Origin: Candidatus Bathyarchaeota archaeon | GTDB taxonomy: Archaea; Thermoproteota; Bathyarchaeia; 40CM-2-53-6; JALHTG01 | DNA length: 59,245 bases | NCBI GenBank assembly: GCA_022865705.1 | Contig: JALHTG010000053.1 | Coordinates: forward strand, 1 to 59,245 | Direction: 5' to 3' | Part shown: positions 8,626-16,097 of the stretch, piece after piece | Layout of the letters: each line of letters starts with the position of its first letter | Position numbering within the stretch: the stretch's first letter is position 1 | Program-made: the position numbers and the translations under genes | The notes under the pieces: generated by a model | What the model saw: the letters and a program-made list of their open reading frames with translations, nothing else | Databases searched by the model: none | Told to the model about the DNA's origin: nothing

Positions 8626-9240
8626 TCATAGGAGCTTGGAAGTCGTCCCTTCGGTTGAGGCTGTTGGCAACTCCGGGAATTTCTCCTTGACTTGTTGCTC
8701 AGCAAATGCTGCTGCTTCTTCCAGTATTCTTTTTCCCTCTTCGGTGGGCACGTCTACCCTTGTCGTATTTCCGGTTGCTTGTCCAATGTCTAGAACCATA
8801 TCTGACAGCGATTCGTCAACCTCAACTAACTTGACCGATATGTCTGGCATGACGTTTGACAATTCTGTTCTGACTGTTCCGACGACTCTCTTTAAAGGAG
8901 CCATTTGGTAAGCGATCTCGCCAAATGTCTTGATGCCTTCCAACCTTAGCACAACTCTTTCCAGTGCAAACTGACTATTGAGAGAAACCTTTGCGATTTT
9001 GCGAATCTGCGCGCATTCTTCCGCATAGATCTTTGCTCGCTGAACGTCATTCTGCCTTACCGCCGACAGACATTTGTCATAGAGGGCTCTATCTCGGGCC
9101 TCCAGTTCTCCCGACGCCCTTTCGAGCCTTGCCAGTTGCAGCTGAAGCTTGTGCGTGGTTTCTGTGAGTCGCTGTTTCATTGGCTTCGGCGATATCGCTT
9201 CCTTTATCTTGTCCCTCAAGGACGTTCGATTTCGAAACAT
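8626..9240 (-). CDS. ESCRT-III (CdvB-type) protein without winged helix
   Basis: A 204-residue Snf7-type helical protein. Helices 1-2 are basic (KEAISPKPMKQRLTETTHKL) and the RAKIYAEECAQIRKIAKVSL region is typical of archaeal CdvB paralogues. The tail AEQQVKEKFPELPT is shared almost word for word with the other two ESCRT-III proteins here and looks like a MIM2-type ligand for the MIT domain of Vps4. It lacks the winged helix. It is placed 11 bases after the ABC ATPase gene and 33 bases before the second cdvA. Confidence 0.87.
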   Translation of the reverse strand: MFRNRTSLRDKIKEAISPKPMKQRLTETTHKLQLQLARLERASGELEARDRALYDKCLSAVRQNDVQRAKIYAEECAQIRKIAKVSLNSQFALERVVLRLEGIKTFGEIAYQMAPLKRVVGTVRTELSNVMPDISVKLVEVDESLSDMVLDIGQATGNTTRVDVPTEEGKRILEEAAAFAEQQVKEKFPELPTASTEGTTSKLL

Positions 9241-9251
9241 CTCAAAACCTC

Positions 9252-9947
9252 CTATGATTGGGAAGCCATCATAATCCGGGGTCTCACGATCGGTATCTCG
9301 CGGCTCGCCATTCTTGCCAGACTCAGGCTGTTAGTCGCCATGACTATTGTTCCTTTCTGGAAGTAGTGAATTCCCCTAAGCAGGGGGGCCAGTACATTTA
9401 GTGCCGACGCATCAAGGCCGCCTGTGGGTTCATCCATAAGCAGGAGGCTTGGTTCCGTCACAAGAGCTCTGGCAATTGCGACCTTCTTGTTCTCGCCTGC
9501 GCTTAGTGCAGTTGGATAATCGTAGGCTTTTCGCGTGAGTCCGAAGAACTCCAGAATCTCACCAGTTCTGCGTATCCGTTCAGATTCCTTGGCGCCCTGA
9601 ATAACCAAAGGGAGTTCAACGTTTTCGAAGACGCTTACATTGGTCAGTAGTCGGGATTCCTGAAAAACCATGCCTATGTGGCGACCCCTAAATTCCGTCA
9701 TGCTTGGGTCATTCATTAGCGTTACATCGTTGCCGAGGACCGTCACCTTCCCTCCACTTGGCGCTTCTAGGCCAGCTATTATGTTGATTAGAGTCGTCTT
9801 GCCGACGCCGGTCGGGCCAGTTATCGCTGCGAAATCACCTTCTTCTATCTCAGCGCAAAGTTCGCCGAACAAAAAGATCTTTCCAAGTTCCGTTTCGAAT
9901 ATTTTCGTTAGATTCTCGACTCTAACTATCGGCTCGCTAGTCAACAT
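9252..9947 (-). CDS. ABC transporter ATPase, FtsE/LolD/MacB class
   Basis: A 231-residue ABC ATPase. It has Walker A GPTGVGKTT, a Q-loop (MVFQESRLLTNVSVFENVELPL, typical of the FtsE/LolD/MacB group), the signature LSAGE where LSGGQ is usual, Walker B LLLMDEPTGGLD, and an H-loop position occupied by MATNS, so the switch histidine seems replaced by Asn. The seven-base overlap with the FtsX-like gene indicates a two-component transporter. Bacterial FtsEX regulates division. Its position inside a Cdv operon suggests a similar role but does not prove it. Confidence 0.85.
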   Translation of the reverse strand: MLTSEPIVRVENLTKIFETELGKIFLFGELCAEIEEGDFAAITGPTGVGKTTLINIIAGLEAPSGGKVTVLGNDVTLMNDPSMTEFRGRHIGMVFQESRLLTNVSVFENVELPLVIQGAKESERIRRTGEILEFFGLTRKAYDYPTALSAGENKKVAIARALVTEPSLLLMDEPTGGLDASALNVLAPLLRGIHYFQKGTIVMATNSLSLARMASREIPIVRPRIMMASQS

Positions 9948-10441
9948 CTCAACACCTCTGCAACCCTAAAATGTAGAATTCTTCTCACGGCCACTGAGCC
10001 CCCGCTGAAAGACGATATGGAAGAAACAAGCAACGTGCCCCCCACAACTTCAGTCGATAGCAGGGAATATTCCGCGCTAGTTGATGCGATGCAGTACCCC
10101 ATAGCTGTGCCGAGGAGGCATCCCAGGATCGTCAGCAGAGCCACTCGTAGGAGGAATACGCGTAGTATGCTGGATTGTTTTGCACCTAGAGCTCTCATGA
10201 CTGCCACCTCTTTCCTCTTTGATGATACTTGGAGTGAAATCGTAAGCATTGCGACCAGGAAGACTCCGAGGAACAGTCCAGTAGCGGATAGAGCCAGTGA
10301 AAACCAACTAACTGAGCAGCTAGACCCTAGAATTAGTGCTGCAGCTGTGGAAACCGTTATTTCGGAAGCTGCCAAAACGTCTGGCATATTGAAAGATGAG
10401 AAGAGATATCTGCTCAGGTTCATAGCTCTGCTCGCCTCCAT
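9941..10441 (-). CDS. minimal FtsX/MacB-type permease
   Basis: A 166-residue membrane protein with the FtsX-superfamily signature KRKEVAVMRALGAKQSSI, the cytoplasmic coupling helix, between TM segments. The C-terminus RILHFRVAEVLRC matches the usual R-x-x-x-x-x-VAEVLR end of the family. Full FtsX or MacB permeases have four TM segments and a large extracytoplasmic domain. Here only about three or four TM segments fit and there is no large outer domain, so it is a stripped-down permease. It overlaps the ATPase gene by 7 bases and the Lrp gene by 22. Confidence 0.72.
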   Translation of the reverse strand: MEASRAMNLSRYLFSSFNMPDVLAASEITVSTAAALILGSSCSVSWFSLALSATGLFLGVFLVAMLTISLQVSSKRKEVAVMRALGAKQSSILRVFLLRVALLTILGCLLGTAMGYCIASTSAEYSLLSTEVVGGTLLVSSISSFSGGSVAVRRILHFRVAEVLRC

Positions 10442-10935
10442 GTTGTATTGTTCCTCTTTTCCCCAGTTTCTCGAGCGAGCATTCTCAGAAATTCCGGGAC
10501 CTGCCCGTATTCATAGCTCTTGATTACTGACGCCGTGTATTCAATCTTTACATCGAGTTCCTTCATCCTTGACAGGATCATCTCGACATCTGATTTGTTC
10601 TTGCCAACAAAATACACCAGAGTCTCCGGCGTTCCAAGAAAACTGGTGACCTTGACTGCCTGAGGAATCGAGGCGATCTGTCTGAGTACCTTATCTCTTT
10701 CTGAATGATTCCCGATGCTGCCTGCTATGTAGACCTGCTCTGATAGACCAAGTTTCTCAAAGTCGAGATCGAGTGTATATCCTTTGATGATGCCCGTCTG
10801 TCTGAGTTTGTTCACTCGATACGCTACAACGTTTGGGTGCAGGTTGAGCTTCTTCCCGATCTCGACAAACGAAATTCTTGCGTCAGCACTTAGCTCAGCA
10901 AGAATTCTTAGATCTGATTCATCTAGATTTGGCAT
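10420..10935 (-). CDS. Lrp/AsnC-family transcription regulator
   Basis: A 171-residue protein with an N-terminal winged helix-turn-helix (DESDLRILAELSADARISFVEIGKKLNLHPNVVAYRVNKL, residues 4-43) and a C-terminal RAM-like alpha/beta domain (residues 65-145). It lies between the Vps4 gene (10-base gap) and the FtsX-like gene (22-base overlap). It is therefore cotranscribed with the division genes and may autoregulate the operon or sense a ligand for the ABC module. That link is inference from position only. Confidence 0.87.
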   Translation of the reverse strand: MPNLDESDLRILAELSADARISFVEIGKKLNLHPNVVAYRVNKLRQTGIIKGYTLDLDFEKLGLSEQVYIAGSIGNHSERDKVLRQIASIPQAVKVTSFLGTPETLVYFVGKNKSDVEMILSRMKELDVKIEYTASVIKSYEYGQVPEFLRMLARETGEKRNNTTWRRAEL

Positions 10936-10945
10936 ATTCTACCTC

Positions 10946-12085
10946 CTAGCTTGCCAAGTAGTGTTCGGACCACTCCTGGAACATCAGAAGACCCTTATCA
11001 GACACTGTTTTCCCACGGCCGGCAACAGCATCAAGAAAATCGGTCATCGTTATTTGCCTGGGCTTGGCGGTTGGGTCAATGTCCTCATGTGCTTCAAAGA
11101 ATTCTCGCACAACCTTCGTCTGCACGATCTGGAATATGTCGCGAATATCGCTCCCTGTGCGCCCTTCGGTCAATCGGGCCAGTTCATCGAAGTCCACATC
11201 ATCTGCGACTTTGACATTCCGAGAGTAGATTCGAAACATTTCTAGTCTCGCTTTTGTGTCCGGCGGAGGAACATAGAGTCTCTTTTGGAATCTTCTAATG
11301 AACGGCTCATCTAGCACCCATGGCTTGTTTGTCGCCCCGATGACATAGACAGGAGACTGCCTGTTCTTGTCAGAGATCCCATCCATCTCCTTCAAGAATT
11401 GGTTTCTAGCTCTGACCTCTCCGCCTACCTCGTGGCTCCTGACCCCCATTACGGAATCCAATTCGTCAATAAATATGATCACTGGTCTCTCTGATCTGGC
11501 CATAGCTCTTGCCTGGTCAAACAGCTTCGCGACGTTTCTCTCAGATTCGCCTAGCCATTTTGATATGATCGAGGGAGAGTCGATGCAGTGGAACGTGGCA
11601 TCAATCTCAGTCGCTATAGCAGCAGCCAGTAGCGTTTTTCCACAACCCGGTGGACCGTAGAATAGAATTCCTCTAGGCCATCCAAGTGGAAAAAGATCAG
11701 GCCTCCTTGAAGGGTAGATTATTGATTCTTCTATAGCTCTTTTGGCATCATGCAGGTTTGCAATGTCTTCCCAGTTGACATTAAGCTTCTGCAGGACCGA
11801 GGTCCTTTCTGGTGTTTGATCGATCAGCATACCTTGCTGCGGCAGCGATGGGCCATTTCCACGCTGCAGATCGAGAATTCTTCCATTGAGCAGCTGGACC
11901 TTTTCTGCGTAGACCCTGTTCACCGGGGTTCCGGGATATAGTTCACATAGTTTGAGAAGGATCTCAACTGCTCTCTGGTACTTTGTGATCGCCATCCCTC
12001 TCGATCCTTGCTTGTCAAGAGAGATGGCCTCAGTTACATTTCTTGCCGCGATTTTCTCCAAGTCCTCGTATGCCATCTGTGTCAC
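10946..12085 (-). CDS. cdvC: CdvC / Vps4-type AAA ATPase
   Basis: A 379-residue ATPase that disassembles ESCRT-III polymers. An N-terminal MIT domain (about 1-75, with KQGSRGMAITKYQRAVEILL) precedes one AAA domain: Walker A GPPGCGKTLLAAAIA, Walker B IIFIDELDSVMG, second region of homology IGATNKPWVLDEPFIRRF with two arginines, and a Vps4-type C-terminal helix. It follows the winged-helix CdvB gene by 33 bases. The single Vps4 gene would have to serve all three ESCRT-III proteins of the operon. Confidence 0.95.
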   Translation of the reverse strand: MTQMAYEDLEKIAARNVTEAISLDKQGSRGMAITKYQRAVEILLKLCELYPGTPVNRVYAEKVQLLNGRILDLQRGNGPSLPQQGMLIDQTPERTSVLQKLNVNWEDIANLHDAKRAIEESIIYPSRRPDLFPLGWPRGILFYGPPGCGKTLLAAAIATEIDATFHCIDSPSIISKWLGESERNVAKLFDQARAMARSERPVIIFIDELDSVMGVRSHEVGGEVRARNQFLKEMDGISDKNRQSPVYVIGATNKPWVLDEPFIRRFQKRLYVPPPDTKARLEMFRIYSRNVKVADDVDFDELARLTEGRTGSDIRDIFQIVQTKVVREFFEAHEDIDPTAKPRQITMTDFLDAVAGRGKTVSDKGLLMFQEWSEHYLAS

Positions 12086-12118
12086 CTCATGTCTTCTCCC
12101 TTGGCAGGCGCGGAGGGT

Positions 12119-12961
12119 TCACCGGAGCACTATCCTCCTCTCGTCACGAAGCATCTCAACGGCCTTCTCAACGTCTCCCCTTTCCACCCCTAGTTCCTCA
12201 GCGCACCTGGCGAGGTTCAGCTTTCCGCCTTGTCTCACATTGTTGATGATGTATTCAAAGACCAGAGAGGAAAGACGCTGGCCTGAATGCTCAGTGATCT
12301 CTGGCACCGTCTCCTGAATCTCTCGAGCCGGTTCATCCGGGGGATCTGAGATCGGATCCAGTCCTTCAGGTTCTGGTACCTTCTCGATGGGCTGTTCTGA
12401 TGATGGAATCGGCGGGAACTGCTCCCTTACCCTCTGTTCGGCATAAGCGCTGGATTCCTCAAAGATCTTCTTCGCTTCGTCATCCTGTGAAGCCATGTCA
12501 TAGTCTTTCAATTGAATGAATTCAGTTTCCTTGACAGTGTCGTGCAGCATGGAGTGCACGATTCCCAGCTCGCTTGCCACCTCAGGAATCACACCTTCGA
12601 TCTTCCCCTTCGTTTCCTCGATCACACTAATGACAGGCATCAGCTGGACAAGCATTATCCCCAGTTGCCACACCGTTTCGAGACGAATGATCGCCCTCTC
12701 CAGACCTATTTCGCTGGCATGGACGATTTTTGCCATCTTTCTGATCTCAGAACACTGGCTGGCATACAGTTGTGCTCGAGCAAAATCCTTGGAAAACTGA
12801 GCTGCAACGCACCTTTGGAATATCTCGCTATCCCTCTGCTGGAGTCGGAGGATCGTTTCCTGAAGTTTCTGATATTGGAACTTCAGACGGTGCAGTGCAA
12901 CTATGATTCTCTCTTCAAGGGGTTTCTTCTTCCCCCAGATTCGTTCAACGAAAAATGAGAT
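12119..12961 (-). CDS. cdvB: CdvB, ESCRT-III with C-terminal winged helix, apparent ATC start
   Basis: The first ATG in frame (12736) would delete helices 1-2. The frame upstream of it encodes a full CdvB N-terminus: VERIWGKKKPLEERII, then LHRLKFQYQKLQETILRLQ, then QLYASQCSEIRKM. No ATG, GTG or TTG exists between the in-frame TAG at 12968-12970 and 12736. The codon ATC at 12959-12961 follows AGAGGT by eight bases and gives 280 residues. The C-terminal part has a proline-rich tail (REQFPPIPSSEQP, MIM2-like) and a winged helix (LSSLVFEYIINNVRQGGKLN onward) that binds CdvA in known systems. An ATG-to-ATC sequence error is the alternative. Confidence 0.85.
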   Translation of the reverse strand: MSFFVERIWGKKKPLEERIIVALHRLKFQYQKLQETILRLQQRDSEIFQRCVAAQFSKDFARAQLYASQCSEIRKMAKIVHASEIGLERAIIRLETVWQLGIMLVQLMPVISVIEETKGKIEGVIPEVASELGIVHSMLHDTVKETEFIQLKDYDMASQDDEAKKIFEESSAYAEQRVREQFPPIPSSEQPIEKVPEPEGLDPISDPPDEPAREIQETVPEITEHSGQRLSSLVFEYIINNVRQGGKLNLARCAEELGVERGDVEKAVEMLRDERRIVLR

Positions 12962-12969
12962 GGCACACT

Positions 12970-12975
12970 ACCTCT
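12970..12975 (-). promoter_or_regulatory. Shine-Dalgarno deciding the CdvB start
   Basis: The minus strand reads agaggt directly after the TGA (12976-12978) of the preceding cdvA. It is eight bases before ATC 12961-12959. No other strong ribosome-binding site lies near the in-frame ATG at 12736. Confidence 0.6.
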
Positions 12976-13716
12976 TCAGAGGCTTGACGTGCCCGTGAAC
13001 TTCACAGGAAGTAGCTTGCCCGTGTTCAGAGCATTTGTCTCCAGCACTATGTCGCTCATCGAGCTTTGTTGAAGCCTCCTGTCCGCGCTCGATCTTCTCA
13101 GTGAGGCTATGTTGATTGAAATCTGCTCAATATCTCTTTTCGCGGAAAAGGCTCTGTCGAGTCCATTTTCGATCGAGTCCACCGCTATCTTGTATGCCTG
13201 TGGATCGATTTCACCTGAGGCCAGTTGCATTTTATTGGTTGCGAGAAACATCTCAAGCTCTCTTATCTGGTGATCGAGCTCTGCGTTGACCAATGAGAGT
13301 TTCTTCGTGAGGTTTTCTCTCCGTGTTTCCAATTCATTCAAGTTGCTGTCATGATTCCTGTGAAAATCCTCGTATATCTCTGGCTGAATATCTCCTTGTC
13401 TGTGTAGATCTGAGAGAGCCTGCATCCTCTTTACGGCCAACTCAAACTCTGTCCTCAGGTTGTCTGCTTCAAGCTTCCAATCATCAAGAAGCTTGATCCC
13501 CCTCTCATCCACAACCAATCGAGAAGAAGGACAGTTCAGAAACTGCCCGTTCCCCAGCTCCACCTCGACGGATGTTACTTGGCTCCTAACATCAGTCAAT
13601 ATTCCGACTATTCTTCCTATGGTTGCACCATATTGATTTGAGATGCTGCGTCCCAGAATGTGTTTCGCCGCGTCCATCATGAGATTCATGGCAGCATATC
13701 CTCGCCGTCCCGACAT
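12976..13716 (-). CDS. cdvA: CdvA-like protein (first copy)
   Basis: A 246-residue protein with an N-terminal PRC-barrel-like domain (ILGRSISNQYGATIGRIVGI) followed by a long coiled coil (about residues 85-215) in which Glu, Arg and Leu dominate. The C-terminus (SDIVLETNALNTGKLLPVKF) may hold the short segment that binds the CdvB winged helix. The gene lies 8 bases after one ESCRT-III gene and 14 bases before the ATC start of cdvB. ATG 13689 (MNLMMDAAK), preceded by CGAGGAT, is an alternative start. Confidence 0.87.
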   Translation of the reverse strand: MSGRRGYAAMNLMMDAAKHILGRSISNQYGATIGRIVGILTDVRSQVTSVEVELGNGQFLNCPSSRLVVDERGIKLLDDWKLEADNLRTEFELAVKRMQALSDLHRQGDIQPEIYEDFHRNHDSNLNELETRRENLTKKLSLVNAELDHQIRELEMFLATNKMQLASGEIDPQAYKIAVDSIENGLDRAFSAKRDIEQISINIASLRRSSADRRLQQSSMSDIVLETNALNTGKLLPVKFTGTSSL

Positions 13717-13724
13717 CTCACTTG

Positions 13725-14372
13725 CTACAGGAAAGACTGTGAAGAACGCTCTTGATCGGTCTGAGTTGCTGTTGGAGTTGGTAGCTCAGGGAACCTCTCC
13801 TTCATTCTCTGCTCTGCTATGGCACTGGCCTCCGTGAGTATCCGTTGCGCCTCTTGACTAGTTATCTCAGGCTTGGAGATCGTACCTGTCAACTGCCCTG
13901 CCTCCATGACTATCTCATTCAGGGTCTCTCCAACCGAGTCCAATTCGTAGGAGACCTCGGGCATGACTCCTGAAATCTGCGTTCTCAGAGAGCGAATAAC
14001 CCCAGCAACAGGCGCCATATTCGATCCTATGTCCCCGAACTCCTGCACAGCCTCAAGCTTGAAGGTGGCTCGCTCAATAGTGAGCTGACACTGAAGAGTG
14101 ACCTTCGCGATCTTCCTTATCTCAGCACACTCCTCAGCATACATCGACGCTCTCGCAACGTCTTTCGAAATCTGCGCATCCACACATTTCTTGAACAGCT
14201 CTTTATCCCTCTGTTGCATCTTGAGAGTGGCAAGCTCAAGCTTGTTCTGTTGTGCCCTCAGTCTGAACACTGCGGCAGAAATCTTGTCCCTTAGGGGCTT
14301 GGACGACCGAATACTCCCTCCTATCCGCGCGAAGAAAGGTTCTTTCTCAGATTTGTTCCAATTCTTGGTCAT
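13725..14372 (-). CDS. ESCRT-III (CdvB-type) protein without winged helix, first gene of the Cdv operon
   Basis: A 215-residue Snf7-like protein. The N-terminal basic helices include SKPLRDKISAAVFRLRAQQN, followed by the RASMYAEECAEIRKIAKVTL segment. The tail AEQRMKERFPELPT nearly matches the one in the paralogue at 8626-9240, pointing to duplication of a CdvA-ESCRT-III unit. An AGGAG lies about ten bases before the ATG. It leads the operon behind a TATA element near 14461-14469. Confidence 0.87.
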   Translation of the reverse strand: MTKNWNKSEKEPFFARIGGSIRSSKPLRDKISAAVFRLRAQQNKLELATLKMQQRDKELFKKCVDAQISKDVARASMYAEECAEIRKIAKVTLQCQLTIERATFKLEAVQEFGDIGSNMAPVAGVIRSLRTQISGVMPEVSYELDSVGETLNEIVMEAGQLTGTISKPEITSQEAQRILTEASAIAEQRMKERFPELPTPTATQTDQERSSQSFL

Positions 14373-14460
14373 GAAATTAATGACTCCTGAATTTTACTCT
14401 TGTGCGAACCACAAGTCCGGTTGTGATTTAACCATGAACTTAGCGGACCCTTTCAAAATT

Positions 14461-14469
14461 AGTATAAAG
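14461..14469 (-). promoter_or_regulatory. TATA box of the Cdv operon
   Basis: The minus strand reads ctttatact here. It predicts a transcript start near 14437 and a leader of about 65 bases before the ATG at 14372. A second weaker element (ggttaaatc, 14425-14433) lies closer. Confidence 0.5.
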
Positions 14470-14600
14470 AACATGTCAAAAACGAGATTTTGTTCAAATC
14501 GAGTTTCTCACATTCCGTTCGGACACGAAACGACTCTTCGCGTCTAGGCAGTGAAGAAACCGTCAACATCAAGAGCTTTACGTACGAGAACGAACGATGG

Positions 14601-14610
14601 CTTAAATACC
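14601..14610 (+). promoter_or_regulatory. strong TATA box ahead of a 160-base untranslated stretch before alba
   Basis: The bases cttaaatacc predict initiation near 14630, about 140 bases before the alba start codon. No ORF occupies 14611-14772. The interval contains a gtcagg / cctgac pair, so the transcript may have a structured leader or a separate small RNA. A second element (acttaaga, 14694-14701) would give a normal leader of about 45 bases. Confidence 0.45.
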
Positions 14611-14772
14611 TTCAAGCGGGTAGCCTGCTTCTGTCAGGATTGTCCGGGCCTCAGCCGTGGAACACGTGTATCTGAGCACGAACTCACGGCAAGACTTAAG
14701 ACAAGAACCTGACATTAGAATGAGAAACTCTGCAAAGCATGGCATGCTTTGGAATACGGAGGTGAACAACGA

Positions 14773-15105
14773 ATGAGCGAAAAAACGGTGCCTTCAGAGT
14801 CAGAGAGAGCACCACGACCACGAGAGCCAATACCTCCTGACACAATCCTCGTTGGGAAGAAGCCATTGATGGCCTACGCAACGGCAATGATGATGCACTT
14901 CCAAACAGGTGCGAAGGAACTTACTGTGAAAGCCAGAGGACGGGCCATTAGCAGGGCTGTGGACGTAGTGGAAGTTGTGTCACGCAGGTTCTTCGGTGGA
15001 AAGCTGAACGTCAAAAGCATAACAATAGGAACTGAGGTTGTTGGCGAAGGCGACGATCTGCGGAATGTATCATCAATAGAGATCAAAGTGGAAAAGCTAG
15101 CTTGA
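14773..15105 (+). CDS. albA: DNA/RNA-binding protein Alba
   Basis: Alba is the small dimeric chromatin and RNA-binding protein of archaea. The core motif ILVGKKPLMAYATAMM is followed by ARGRAISRAVDVVEV and the acidic-flanked C-terminal strands ending SSIEIKVEKLA. The ATG at 14773 follows GGAGGT by nine bases and gives 110 residues. The ATG at 14749 is less likely because the Shine-Dalgarno would lie inside the gene. The N-terminal 25 residues are a polar, proline-rich extension. Confidence 0.95.
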   Translation: MSEKTVPSESERAPRPREPIPPDTILVGKKPLMAYATAMMMHFQTGAKELTVKARGRAISRAVDVVEVVSRRFFGGKLNVKSITIGTEVVGEGDDLRNVSSIEIKVEKLA

Positions 15106-15296
15106 TCGGCAAGATCCAGTATCCAGAGGTTCTTTTCTTTTTCCCCAGCTTCTTGATTTATAGTCGGACTACGTGAGACCTTTCGTATTTCTCGTCCCTC
15201 AAGAAAGACGTGCCATGCAGGACATGGCTGGACTCTTCAAGGTTCCATGCTCAAGAACCCACGCGCGTTCTCTTGATGCGAGTAGACGATGTGCTA

Positions 15297-15304
15297 CTTT
15301 TAAG
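15297..15304 (+). promoter_or_regulatory. TATA box of the KaiC-like gene
   Basis: The bases cttttaag predict transcription near 15328, which supports ATG 15342 as the start and excludes upstream in-frame ATGs such as 15210. Confidence 0.5.
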
Positions 15305-15341
15305 AGTCCTTGTGTCTTATTGTCATTTGATCGGTGGTTGG

Positions 15342-16097
15342 ATGGATCGCGTACCTACTGGGGTGAAGGGTCTTGACGAGCTTCTGGGAGGAGGCATTCC
15401 CAAGGAGAGATGCGTCTTGGTCGTGGGCAGCCCCGGTTCTGGAAAAACGACGTTGGCTATGCAGTTTCTTCGTGAAGGAGCTCTAGGTGAAGAGAACGGT
15501 CTTTATGTTACGATGGATGAATCGCCTGATCAAATCAAAGAAAACCTCTCGGGCTTTCGATGGGATCTTGATAGATTGGAGCGAGAAGGAAAGTTGTTCT
15601 TCATAGATGCGACACTAATCAGACATGTCCGAAGCAAGGACACTCACTACGGTGAACAGAATGTCCTATTGGATACGGCAGGTGTGTTCCCGCAGTTGAC
15701 TTTGAAAGAGCTAATCCGAACCGTGCACAAGGTCGTCGATGAGGAAAAGATCCAGAGGTTAGTTGTTGATCCTGTCACGTCGATTATGCTGAGGTACGAG
15801 AGAGCATCAAGCAGGAGAAAGGCAATGCTTGTGCTTTTTGACGCTTTGGAGGCAACTGGGTGCACCTCTTTCGTTGTAACAGAATTGCGGACAGCGATGC
15901 TTGATAGGGCATTTCAGCTTGAGGAATTTCTATCTCAGGGGGTAATCTTGCTTCATACGATCCCGCATGAGGGAAGCATTGTAAGGGCGATCCAGATTGA
16001 GAAGATGAGAGGGATTCCTCACGATATACAGCTAAGGCCCTATCAGATCACGGGCGAAGGGATAGAGGTGTTCTCCAAGGACCGTGTCTTCCCCTAG
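15342..16097 (+). CDS. KaiC/RadA-like (GvpD-type) RecA-fold ATPase
   Basis: A 251-residue single-domain KaiC-family ATPase. It begins with the family opening DRVPTGVKGLDELLGGGIP, has Walker A GSPGSGKTTLAMQF, the YVTMDESPDQI segment and Walker B-like LVVDPVTSIML. Such proteins are common in archaea as signalling or regulatory ATPases; targets are unknown. It ends four bases inside the convergent transmembrane KaiC protein gene, so two KaiC-type ATPases sit tail to tail. Confidence 0.88.
   Translation: MDRVPTGVKGLDELLGGGIPKERCVLVVGSPGSGKTTLAMQFLREGALGEENGLYVTMDESPDQIKENLSGFRWDLDRLEREGKLFFIDATLIRHVRSKDTHYGEQNVLLDTAGVFPQLTLKELIRTVHKVVDEEKIQRLVVDPVTSIMLRYERASSRRKAMLVLFDALEATGCTSFVVTELRTAMLDRAFQLEEFLSQGVILLHTIPHEGSIVRAIQIEKMRGIPHDIQLRPYQITGEGIEVFSKDRVFP

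Noticed and set aside
8618-8911. Ser/Thr-rich frames on the plus strand opposite Cdv genes
   Set aside because: Their composition is the usual shadow of Glu/Lys-rich coiled-coil genes on the other strand.
12512-12958. Plus-strand frame antisense to cdvB
   Set aside because: It is open by chance opposite the ATC-started CdvB frame, which carries all the family motifs.
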